A DNA stretch of 8,168 nucleotides, from NCBI RefSeq assembly GCF_014859565.1, contig NZ_JACUUA010000146.1, positions 1 through 8,168 on the forward strand, written 5' to 3'. Within the stretch, counting starts at the first letter, position 1, and each line of letters starts with the position of its first letter. This document shows, piece after piece, positions 1-6,097 of this stretch. A program made the position numbers and the translations under genes. The stretch is from Marinospirillum sp. Its GTDB lineage: Bacteria > Pseudomonadota > Gammaproteobacteria > Pseudomonadales > Halomonadaceae. Below the pieces are notes generated by a model. The model did no database searches. It saw nothing but the letters and a program-made list of their open reading frames with translations, and was not told the origin of the DNA.

Positions 1-24
1 GCTGAGCGAGTTCTTTTGTGTCAT
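1..24 (-). CDS. 5' end of an unidentified gene (partial, 8 codons)
   Basis: The ATG reads leftward from 24-22 and the frame stays open to the window edge, giving MTQKNSLS. A good Shine-Dalgarno (GAGGAA on the minus strand, 36-31) sits 6 bases before the ATG, which is the main support for a real start. The preceding cytochrome gene ends at its own terminator (171-196), so this gene probably has its own promoter, and a perfect FNR-type box lies about 100 bases upstream. Eight residues are too few to name a product. The FNR-type site only suggests, by inference, a gene controlled by oxygen or nitrogen oxides. Confidence 0.7.
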
Positions 25-124
25 TTTATTTTCCTCATGAAAGCAAAGTGGCACCTATCGTTGAAATACCACACTGCTGATTCTGGCAGATTGTTTGACA
101 AGTGGATGTATTAGTTTCAGTAAA

Positions 125-138
125 TTGATACAGATCAA
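125..138 (-). promoter_or_regulatory. FNR/Anr/Dnr-type binding site
   Basis: The sequence TTGAT-ACAG-ATCAA matches the FNR-family consensus TTGAT-N4-ATCAA at all ten specified bases. It lies between the cytochrome terminator and the partial gene starting at 24, so that gene is the only likely target. Members of this Crp/FNR family respond to oxygen (FNR/Anr) or nitric oxide (Dnr). No strong -10 hexamer lies at the class II distance (about 102-97 on the minus strand), so it could act from a more distant class I position or as a repressor site. The motif match is certain; the function is inferred. Confidence 0.7.
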
Positions 139-170
139 AATAAAAATGGTAACTGATTGTATGTGAAGAT

Positions 171-196
171 AAAAAAGCCCGACTAAAAAGCCGGGC
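171..196 (-). terminator. Rho-independent terminator after the cytochrome gene
   Basis: On the minus strand GCCCGGC and GTCGGGC form a 7-bp stem with one G-T wobble around a 6-base loop, followed directly by six T residues. It starts 40 bases past the cytochrome stop codon and probably ends the permease-regulator-kinase-cytochrome transcription unit. It separates that unit from the gene starting at 24. Confidence 0.85.
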
Positions 197-235
197 AACT
201 GATTGCTACTCATTGCTGCTTGCTGTTAATTCAGC

Positions 236-718
236 TTAATAAGCCAGCTTCAGCCGGTTAATCTGCTCTTTTGTAACGCCGGGTACATCACCGCGTGCGT
301 TCCAGCGGTTATAAAACCAGGCTTCTTCACCACCCACCCAGTTTTTGAAAATCTGCAAGTTGGCTTGGCGTTCACGCTCAGTTTTGCCGAGGTGTTCATA
401 CATGTTGCCGGGATTACCACCATTGCTGCCATCATCCAGTCGGCGCATTAGTGCACCGGTCTCTGGCCAGACTACATAAGAAGTCAGCTCGGCATAACCC
501 ATCATGCGTGGGCCTTGATTGCGAGCTTCGTATTTTTTGCTGTCTTCTTTAAAACGACCCAGTGCCGGTGATTTTTTACCATGGCAGGAGGCACAGTTTT
601 TTTCCCAGATGGGTTTTATGTCATTACGGTAGGTTACTTCTGAAGCCACTGCCTGAGTGGCAAAAATACCGCCGATCAAAGCGGCACTTAAAGCAGATAA
701 GGACATTCTTTTAATCAT
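236..718 (-). CDS. Secreted monohaem c-type cytochrome, 160 aa
   Basis: This is a probable periplasmic electron carrier or small redox subunit. Residues 1-25 are a Sec signal peptide (basic MIKR start, hydrophobic core, AVA then SEV at the likely cleavage site), leaving about 135 mature residues. One haem-binding motif, CASCH, is at 42-46, with His46 as proximal ligand. It sits in a YRNDIKPIWEKNC context typical of small single-domain cytochromes. Candidate distal ligands are Met72/73, Met91 and Met106; which one is used is not clear. The C-terminal part (about 74-160) is rich in Trp and Tyr and is not a standard cytochrome c class I ending. The start is supported by AGGAG (730-726) 7 bases upstream. 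It follows the kinase gene by 60 bases, has its own direct-repeat promoter, and is followed by a terminator. The electron partner is unknown. Confidence 0.9.
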   Translation of the reverse strand: MIKRMSLSALSAALIGGIFATQAVASEVTYRNDIKPIWEKNCASCHGKKSPALGRFKEDSKKYEARNQGPRMMGYAELTSYVVWPETGALMRRLDDGSNGGNPGNMYEHLGKTERERQANLQIFKNWVGGEEAWFYNRWNARGDVPGVTKEQINRLKLAY

Positions 719-755
719 GTTAAAACTCCTGTTAGTGATTGATTACAGGGACAGG

Positions 756-788
756 AGCATAAGAGGTTTGTCTGAAATTCAACTGAAA
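756..788 (-). promoter_or_regulatory. Predicted response-regulator-activated promoter of the cytochrome gene
   Basis: On the minus strand TTTCAG (788-783), a 5-base spacer and TTTCAG (777-772) form a direct repeat with an 11-bp period. Ten bases later comes a -10-like TATGCT (761-756). Two 6-bp half-sites spaced by 5 bp, standing in for a -35 element, are the known layout of OmpR/PhoB-family sites such as the PhoP and PmrA boxes. Transcription would begin near 749, leaving a leader of about 31 bases that contains the Shine-Dalgarno. The box overlaps the kinase stop codon. The same design recurs before the kinase gene. Binding by the neighbouring regulator is inferred. Confidence 0.6.
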
Positions 789-2110
789 TGAGGGAAAATA
801 CAAATCAGGCAAGTGCCTTGATCGGGATGGGACTCAAGTTTTACCTTGCCTTCATGAGCCAGCATGATTTCGCGGATCATTGCCAATCCCAGACCTGCAC
901 CCAGGTGGTGCCGCTGACGTGCTGGATCACCCCGATAAAAGCGTTTAAATGCCTGTTGTAAATCGGCTGGTGCCAAGCAAATACCGGTATTACAAAGGCT
1001 AAAAACCACACCTTGATCTGTGCTGACCAGTTTGATGATCAGTTTTTCACCCGCGGGGGTGTACTGTAATGCATTATCCAGTGCCGCAGTCAGCAAGCGG
1101 TTGAGCAGATCTGCATCAGCCGGTATTGGTTTGGCCTGTTCCAGCTGCTGCACCACCTCTAGTTGTTTTTGTTTAATCTGGGCATGATAAAGACGTAAAC
1201 GCTGCTCAATCAGTGGTGTAAGCAGCAGCGGTTCCAGTCTGGGTTGCAGTCCACCGGCATCAGCACGAGCCAGTAATAATAACTCTTCTGCCATACGATT
1301 CAGGCGGCGGGTTTCATCCAGTGCATCTGCCAGTGTTTGTTGGTGAAACTCTGAAAGCTGGGGTACCGCTTCTTTATGGATCAGTGCCAGTGCTGTGGTC
1401 ATCACCGTCAGTGGTGCACGTAACTCATGGGAGGCGTCGGCAATAAACTGGCGTTGATGTTGTAAAGCCAGTCGCAGCGGTTGCAGGCTGCGGTCGGCCA
1501 TCCACCAGCCGCCAATGCTGGCGACTAATACAAACCCCAGTGCCAGTGCCAGGCTGGTGCCGAGCAGATGATCCAGATGGGACAGACTGCCGCCGACATC
1601 GGTTGCAGCATACACACTGCCCAGATACTCACCATTGGATATAACAGGGTAACGCAGCAGTGCCAGACGCAACGCAGGTTCGTTATCCGGTTGCAGGGTT
1701 TTAAAAATCACCCTGCCCTGAGGCAGCTCACGGGTTTTTAACAACTCCAGTAGCGCAGGGCGTAGCTGGGGTTGTGTTTCGTTACCGTGAACCAGTTGTG
1801 AATCATTGCTGAGAATGTAATAAAAAGCCGTGCGATGAGGACGAAAGCCCAGCTGTACATCAGCCTTGGTGCGGGTGCCCGCTGCCCAGTCTTGCAGGTC
1901 AACCAGATGAACACCGGCTTCTTTTTCTGCCAGTTGTTGCAGTTCATTTTTTAAGGATTGTTTGACCAGCGCGGAATGTATCCAATAACCGGCAGCCAGA
2001 ACCAGACACAGGCTGAGTGCCATGCTGATGGCATAAGCCAGTGCCAACCGAATACGGCTGGATTTAAGGCGCTGGTCTTCCAACTGCTGGCTGGTGGGCA
2101 AAGGTTTCAT
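779..2110 (-). CDS. Two-component sensor histidine kinase, 443 aa
   Basis: This is an inner-membrane kinase expected to phosphorylate the response regulator encoded just upstream. Transmembrane segments lie at about 21-43 and 181-205 and enclose a periplasmic sensor of about 135 residues (46-180) that I do not recognise and that has no cysteine. A short linker leads to the H box DASHELRAP (225-233, phosphoacceptor His228). The catalytic domain has an N box around Asn346 and a G2 motif GAGLGLA (404-410). The G1 box is unusual: CNTGIC replaces the common DxGxG, with Asn374 where Asp is usual and Cys378 where Gly is usual. An Asn there also occurs in CusS-like kinases, so activity is still likely. 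Cys373, Cys378, Cys434 and Cys437 are concentrated in this domain. No Shine-Dalgarno precedes the ATG. The gene lies 40 bases after the regulator gene. Confidence 0.93.
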   Translation of the reverse strand: MKPLPTSQQLEDQRLKSSRIRLALAYAISMALSLCLVLAAGYWIHSALVKQSLKNELQQLAEKEAGVHLVDLQDWAAGTRTKADVQLGFRPHRTAFYYILSNDSQLVHGNETQPQLRPALLELLKTRELPQGRVIFKTLQPDNEPALRLALLRYPVISNGEYLGSVYAATDVGGSLSHLDHLLGTSLALALGFVLVASIGGWWMADRSLQPLRLALQHQRQFIADASHELRAPLTVMTTALALIHKEAVPQLSEFHQQTLADALDETRRLNRMAEELLLLARADAGGLQPRLEPLLLTPLIEQRLRLYHAQIKQKQLEVVQQLEQAKPIPADADLLNRLLTAALDNALQYTPAGEKLIIKLVSTDQGVVFSLCNTGICLAPADLQQAFKRFYRGDPARQRHHLGAGLGLAMIREIMLAHEGKVKLESHPDQGTCLICIFPHFS

Positions 2111-2116
2111 TTTTTA

Positions 2117-2149
2117 AGCTTAACAGGGCTGGCTGAAAATTAACTGAAA
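2117..2149 (-). promoter_or_regulatory. Predicted response-regulator-activated internal promoter of the kinase gene
   Basis: On the minus strand TTTCAG (2149-2144), 5 bases and TTTCAG (2138-2133) are followed 10 bases later by TAAGCT (2122-2117). This matches the cytochrome promoter in half-site sequence, spacer length and distance to a -10-like element. The -10 is weak (3 of 6 to consensus), as expected for an activator-dependent promoter. With standard spacing, transcription would start at 2110, the A of the kinase ATG. The box lies entirely in the 40-base gap between regulator and kinase genes, implying autoregulation of the kinase. Confidence 0.5.
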
Positions 2150-2150
2150 A

Positions 2151-2831
2151 TCACTGTTGATCAAAACTGTAACCCAGCCCGCGTAGTGTCTGGATGGGTT
2201 GTTCTGCAGGGGCTGCTTGTTCCAGCTTTTTGCGCAGCAGTTTTAGGGTGGCATCCAGAACATTATCCGTGACCGCTTGATCTCGCCCCCAGACCCGATC
2301 AAAAATTACCTCTCTGGCTACACCCTGTCCGGCACGGCGCATTAACAACTCCAGCAGCTGAAATTCACGTTGGGTTAATTCCACACTCTGGCCGTTGAGG
2401 TGTTTTAACTGGCGGTTGTTGCAGTTGAGTGTCCAGGGTGGAACCTCTAATTGCTGATCTTGCAGGGGTTGATGAATACGTCTGCCCAGTGCTTCGATTC
2501 GTGCCAGTAATTCTTCTGTCTCAAAGGGCTTGGTTAGATAGTCATCCGCACCCTTGGCAAAACCTTCCAGTCGATCTTCCAGTGCATCCCGTGCGGTCAG
2601 CATCAGAATGCCACCCTTAAAGCCGGCAGATCGAGCTTCTTTGCATAACTCTATACCGCTGACCTCCGGTAACATCCAGTCCAGCAACAGGAGGTCGTAG
2701 TGGCTGTTTCTTAAGTAGCTGCGCGCCAGTTGCCCGTTGTCGGCGTGATCCAGAGTATGGCCTGCTTCCTTAATCAGATGGATCAATAAACGTGCCAGGC
2801 GTTGGTCATCTTCGACCAGCAACAGATACAT
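2151..2831 (-). CDS. OmpR/PhoB-family response regulator, 226 aa
   Basis: This is a DNA-binding transcription factor activated by phosphorylation. The receiver domain (1-115) has the acidic pocket Glu7-Asp8-Asp9, phosphoacceptor Asp51 in LLLLDWMLPEVSG, switch Thr79 and Lys101 in the KPF motif. The C-terminal winged helix (about 128-226) shows the family pattern ELTQREFQLLELL (151-163), a recognition helix around DNVLDATLKLLRKKL (189-203), and the wing TLRGLGYSF. All key residues are present and the length is normal. The ATG is preceded by GAGG at good spacing. The gene is 39 bases downstream of the pmpB-like gene and upstream of its kinase, so it is probably co-transcribed with the permease. 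Its likely targets are the two TTFCAG-type (TTTCAG-N5-TTTCAG) sites in this window. The subfamily resembles QseB/PmrA/TctD-type regulators, but no specific name is justified. Confidence 0.95.
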   Translation of the reverse strand: MYLLLVEDDQRLARLLIHLIKEAGHTLDHADNGQLARSYLRNSHYDLLLLDWMLPEVSGIELCKEARSAGFKGGILMLTARDALEDRLEGFAKGADDYLTKPFETEELLARIEALGRRIHQPLQDQQLEVPPWTLNCNNRQLKHLNGQSVELTQREFQLLELLMRRAGQGVAREVIFDRVWGRDQAVTDNVLDATLKLLRKKLEQAAPAEQPIQTLRGLGYSFDQQ

Positions 2832-2870
2832 GAGTTTTCCTCGTTAGTTTGCAGTTACAGGGCTGTGCCA

Positions 2871-3293
2871 TCAACGCGATACAGCAAAAGTTGCTACCCA
2901 GCGCTGCAGGCAGTGTCCGAGCAGCAGGCCGGGCAAAAACACCAGGGTTTCCCAGTTGGGGTTGGCCAGCAGTGCCACAGCAGGGCCGGGGCAATAACCG
3001 CTGATGCCCCAGCCGATGCCAAAGATGGCTGAGCCGATCAGCAGTGAAGGAGTGATGCTGGTTTGTCCAGGCAGGTGAAACTGATCCGCCAACAAGGGTT
3101 GATGGCGTTTCAGAATCAGGTGGAAGCCAATCAAACCAGTGCCAACAGCACCACCCAGTACCAGCATCAGGCTGGGGTTCCAGTTTCCGGTAATGTCCAG
3201 AAATCCCAGCACTTTTTGTGGATCAGTCATGCCGGAAACGGCCAGTCCAAGGCCAAATATCAGGCCAGTCAACAAGGTTGCCAGATGGATCAT
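2871..3293 (-). CDS. pmpB: YeeE/YedE-family permease half, PmpB-like, 140 aa
   Basis: This integral inner-membrane protein is the second half of a split YeeE/YedE (DUF395, sulphur-transport) permease. It carries the N-terminal family signature GMTDPQKVLGFLDITGNWNPS (21-41) and the second conserved motif FGIGWGISGYCPGPA (91-105), whose Cys101 matches the conserved cysteine of the family. Four to five hydrophobic segments are visible (about 3-20, 42-60, 84-110, 115-137). Fused homologues such as TsuA/YeeE take up thiosulfate, and split PmpA/PmpB pairs are linked to sulfur-compound transport; the substrate here is unproven. Its ATG overlaps the stop of the pmpA-like gene in an ATGA arrangement, so translation is probably coupled. 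The regulator gene follows after 39 bases. The gene symbol is a family assignment only. Confidence 0.88.
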   Translation of the reverse strand: MIHLATLLTGLIFGLGLAVSGMTDPQKVLGFLDITGNWNPSLMLVLGGAVGTGLIGFHLILKRHQPLLADQFHLPGQTSITPSLLIGSAIFGIGWGISGYCPGPAVALLANPNWETLVFLPGLLLGHCLQRWVATFAVSR

Positions 3294-3715
3294 CCCATTA
3301 CCCCCATCAAATGTCGCACCACAAAAGTGGTAATGATGCCGGTCAGTAAAAAGGTCAATACGGCAGCAAGTGATCTAATCGACATGCGCCCCAGACCACA
3401 AACACCGTGACCGCTGGTGCAGCCTTTTGCCAGTGAGGTGCCAAAACCCACCAGCACTCCGGCCAATGCCAGTAACCACACAGGGAAGTCATTACGAGCG
3501 CTCGAGCGCTCACCACCCAGCCAGTAAAACATGGCTGCTCCGAGTACCAGCCCGATCAGAAACAAGGCAGGCCAGAGACGATCAGTGCTGAACATCAGGC
3601 GGTTAATCAAGCCGCTGATACCGGCAATACGCCCGGTCAGTAATAACAACAGACAAGCTGCAATACCAATCAGCAGACCGCCAGTTAGAGCCAGGATGAG
3701 GTTTTCAGAAGTCAT
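3290..3715 (-). CDS. pmpA: YeeE/YedE-family permease half, PmpA-like, 141 aa
   Basis: This is the first half of the split YeeE/YedE-type permease and the first gene of the operon. The membrane segments are at about 8-27, 49-66, 80-95 and 114-134. The family hallmark GCTSGHGVCGLGR (98-110) has Cys99 and Cys106. TGRIAGISG (27-35) is also typical. In the characterised thiosulfate importer TsuA, conserved cysteines relay the substrate by transient S-S interactions, so these residues probably serve transport of thiosulfate or a related sulfur compound. I chose the ATG at 3715 because it gives a normal N-terminus and follows a weak GGA. A GTG at 3742 would add nine residues but has no Shine-Dalgarno and would leave a leader of only about 8 bases from the predicted promoter. 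A 16-bp perfect palindrome lies within the coding region (3496-3511). Confidence 0.87.
   Translation of the reverse strand: MTSENLILALTGGLLIGIAACLLLLLTGRIAGISGLINRLMFSTDRLWPALFLIGLVLGAAMFYWLGGERSSARNDFPVWLLALAGVLVGFGTSLAKGCTSGHGVCGLGRMSIRSLAAVLTFLLTGIITTFVVRHLMGVMG
3496..3511. repeat. 16-bp perfect palindrome inside the pmpA-like gene
   Basis: The site is two tandem copies of the 8-bp palindrome GAGCGCTC and is itself palindromic. It encodes ERSSA in a hydrophilic loop between two membrane segments. Neither flank extends the symmetry. It may be a chance codon run or a protein-binding site; no T-tract follows, so it is not a terminator. Confidence 0.6.
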
Positions 3716-3756
3716 ATCAGGGAGTCCGTTGGTTACTGTCACGGCAAAGGCGCGGG

Positions 3757-3785
3757 ATTATCGCATTTGCCGTGTTACTTGCCTA
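3757..3785 (-). promoter_or_regulatory. Predicted sigma70 promoter of the permease operon
   Basis: On the minus strand a -35 element TAGGCA (3785-3780, 4 of 6 to TTGACA) and a -10 element GATAAT (3762-3757, 5 of 6 to TATAAT) are separated by 17 bases. Transcription would start near 3750 and give a leader of about 35 bases to the ATG at 3715. It lies in the 135-base divergent region shared with the GGDEF-EAL gene. No TTTCAG repeat is found here, so the operon does not appear to use the same box as its internal promoters. Confidence 0.45.
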
Positions 3786-3850
3786 TGTGTGCTTAACTGC
3801 TAATCTTGACTTGAATACTTGGTTAAACAGGGTGGTCAGGAGGCAAGCAT

Positions 3851-6085
3851 ATGAAACAAGGGTGCAAGGGATTCGCTGGCAGGTGCTTAATCCTGATTCC
3901 ATTGATATTGACTGGTCTTTTGCTGACTGCAACTGCCAAGGCTTCACATGAAGTGCGTGTTGGGGTTTACCAGAACCCGCCTAAACTGTTTTTTTCCGAA
4001 CGTAATGAACCCCGAGGCATTTTAATAGAGCTGCTGCAAGAAATTGCCAGCCGGGAAGGCTGGACTTTGACGTTTGTACCCTGTGAGTGGTCACAATGTC
4101 TGGATATGCTGGATCGGGGGCAACTGGATCTGATGCCAGATGTAGCCATCAATTCTGATCGCTTGCAGCGGTTTGACTTTCATACCTACCCGGCATTAAA
4201 CAGCTGGTCACAGATTTACCGCCATCCGGATCAACAAATTGAGTCGCTGTTGGATCTGCAGGGTAAACGCGTGGCGGTGCTGGAAGGCAGCATTCAGGAG
4301 AAGGCTCTGCGCCAGCTGTTGGCGGGGTTTGAGGTGGAGTTCCGGCCGGTTCTGGTCGCATCACTGGATCAGGCCTTTCAAGCTGTAGCTGAACGTCAGG
4401 CTGATGCTGCTATTGCCAATTACCAGTTTGGGGGTTATCGCTTTGCTGATTTTGGGCTGGCAGAAAGCCCGATTGTATTAATGCCTGCCCGGATTTTTTA
4501 TGTTGCAACACAGGGGCGACAGACCGGGATTTTGAATCGTATTGACGTTTATCTGGAGCGCTGGTTATCCGAGGCCAATTCACCTTATTACCAGATTCTC
4601 CGCCGCTGGGGTGGTCAGCGCCCCGAGACCCTGGTGCCGCGTTTTCTTTTGCAGTTGCTGGCCGGATTGGTGCTGCTGGGTGTGTTGTTAACAGTGGGTA
4701 TGTTGTTATTACGCCTGCAAGTATACAAGCGCACCCGTGAGCTGGCAGCGCTGAATTCTCATCTGGAGCATCTGGCACATTATGATCTGTTGACTGACCT
4801 GCCCAACCGCATCCTTCTGGCACAACGCCTGCAACAACAGATGAACAGAGCGCAAGCCACGGGTCAGCAACTGCTGGTTGCGCTCATTGATCTGGATGGT
4901 TTTAAACAGATTAATGACCGTTATGGTAATGAAGTGGGTGATCAGCTGTTGATTGCGCTGACCCGTAAATGGCGTTGTTTTTTGTCCGACAAAACCCTGC
5001 TGGGGCGGATGGGTGGTGATGAATTTGTCATGGTCATCACTGGCCTGAAGGATCAGGCAGAAGGCATGTATCACGCTGAACAGTTTTTGCAGCAGCTGGA
5101 GCAACCTGTGCAGCTGGGTGAGTTGACCTTGCAGGTAACCGGAAGTATGGGCTTGTGTTTTTACCCCCAGCAGGAGCAGACAATAGAAGCGGAGCAGTTG
5201 CTGCGTCAGGCAGATCAGGCCATGTATCAGGCCAAGCAGGCCGGTAAACATTCTTCACAGGTATTTGATGCGGAGTGGGATCGACGTATCCGTGGTCAGC
5301 ATGAATCGCTGGAGCGCGTCCGTCAGGCACTGAATGCACAGGAGTTTGTGCTCTATTATCAGCCAAAAGTTAATTTGCGTACCGGGCAGGTGGTGGGTGC
5401 AGAAGCTCTGATTCGCTGGCAACATCCAGAGCGTGGTTTGCTGGCGCCGGCTGCTTTTTTGCCGCTGGTGGAAGAACAACCGCTGGATGCTGCACTGGGT
5501 TACTGGGTACTGGAAACCGCTGTGCGGCAAATGAACCTGTGGCAAAGGGCAGGGCATCCACTGCCGGTCAGTGTCAACATCTCGGCTTATCACCTGCAAC
5601 AACCGGATTTTGTTAGCCGTTTGGAGCATTTGTTGCAGCAATACCCGGAGATCAATCCATCTGATCTGGAGATGGAGATTCTGGAAACCAGTGCACTGGA
5701 AGATGTACAGACGGTTTCTGCGGTGATGCGTGCCTGCTCCAGATTGGGTGCCGGGTTTGCACTGGATGATTTTGGCACAGGGTATTCTTCTCTGACTTAT
5801 CTGCGGCGTTTACCGGCACAGCTGTTAAAAATTGATCAGAGTTTTGTGCGTGACATGCTGCAGGATGAGGACGATCTGGCAATTCTGGAAGGGGTCATCC
5901 GACTGGCCGCTGCCTTTCGCCGTCAGGTCATTGCGGAAGGTGTGGAAACCCGTCGCCACGGTGATGAATTGTTAAAACTGGGTTGTGAGCTGGCGCAGGG
6001 TTATGGCATCGCTCGCCCCATGCCTGCTGCTGAACTGCCGGAGTGGACCCGGCGTTGGCAGCAGCAGGCAGTCTGGACGGCCTGA
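3851..6085 (+). CDS. Membrane GGDEF-EAL protein with periplasmic SBP_bac_3 sensor, 744 aa
   Basis: This is a predicted c-di-GMP turnover enzyme of the inner membrane that responds to a periplasmic ligand. A signal peptide or anchor (1-31) precedes a family-3 solute-binding-like domain (about 34-255) with a close Cys78/Cys83 pair. Next come a transmembrane helix (about 264-288), a GGDEF domain (about 300-470) and an EAL domain (about 485-735). The cyclase motif GGDEF (388-392), Asp347 and Asn355 are intact, but the inhibitory RxxD site is absent and the usual GH is GN (359-360). The EAL domain keeps EAL (518-520), Asn576, Glu609, Asp639-Asp640, Lys660, Glu696 and Gln716, so phosphodiesterase activity is likely. 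The start has an excellent AGGAGG (3838-3843) 7 bases upstream. It is transcribed divergently from the permease operon and has no evident terminator. The ligand could be an amino acid or another small molecule. Confidence 0.94.
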   Translation: MKQGCKGFAGRCLILIPLILTGLLLTATAKASHEVRVGVYQNPPKLFFSERNEPRGILIELLQEIASREGWTLTFVPCEWSQCLDMLDRGQLDLMPDVAINSDRLQRFDFHTYPALNSWSQIYRHPDQQIESLLDLQGKRVAVLEGSIQEKALRQLLAGFEVEFRPVLVASLDQAFQAVAERQADAAIANYQFGGYRFADFGLAESPIVLMPARIFYVATQGRQTGILNRIDVYLERWLSEANSPYYQILRRWGGQRPETLVPRFLLQLLAGLVLLGVLLTVGMLLLRLQVYKRTRELAALNSHLEHLAHYDLLTDLPNRILLAQRLQQQMNRAQATGQQLLVALIDLDGFKQINDRYGNEVGDQLLIALTRKWRCFLSDKTLLGRMGGDEFVMVITGLKDQAEGMYHAEQFLQQLEQPVQLGELTLQVTGSMGLCFYPQQEQTIEAEQLLRQADQAMYQAKQAGKHSSQVFDAEWDRRIRGQHESLERVRQALNAQEFVLYYQPKVNLRTGQVVGAEALIRWQHPERGLLAPAAFLPLVEEQPLDAALGYWVLETAVRQMNLWQRAGHPLPVSVNISAYHLQQPDFVSRLEHLLQQYPEINPSDLEMEILETSALEDVQTVSAVMRACSRLGAGFALDDFGTGYSSLTYLRRLPAQLLKIDQSFVRDMLQDEDDLAILEGVIRLAAAFRRQVIAEGVETRRHGDELLKLGCELAQGYGIARPMPAAELPEWTRRWQQQAVWTA

Positions 6086-6097
6086 AAAACACTGTTA

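Noticed and set aside
95..100. Perfect plus-strand TTGACA as a promoter -35
   Set aside because: There is no acceptable -10 at 16-18 bases and no plus-strand gene downstream.
2157..2164. TTGATCAA as a second FNR-type site
   Set aside because: It lacks the 4-base spacer between half-sites and lies inside the regulator coding sequence.
3801..3837. Clear sigma70 promoter for the GGDEF-EAL gene
   Set aside because: TTGACT at 3806-3811 has no convincing -10 at 16-18 bases, and other pairs in the leader match consensus too poorly to list.
3851..3943. Lipoprotein signal in the GGDEF-EAL protein
   Set aside because: The N-terminal cysteines (5 and 12) precede the hydrophobic core and no lipobox cysteine follows it.
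4709..5251. 180-codon minus-strand open frame inside the GGDEF-EAL gene
   Set aside because: It is an antisense shadow of a gene with intact motifs throughout, has no recognisable domain, and reflects the repeated CAG/CTG codons of the sense strand.
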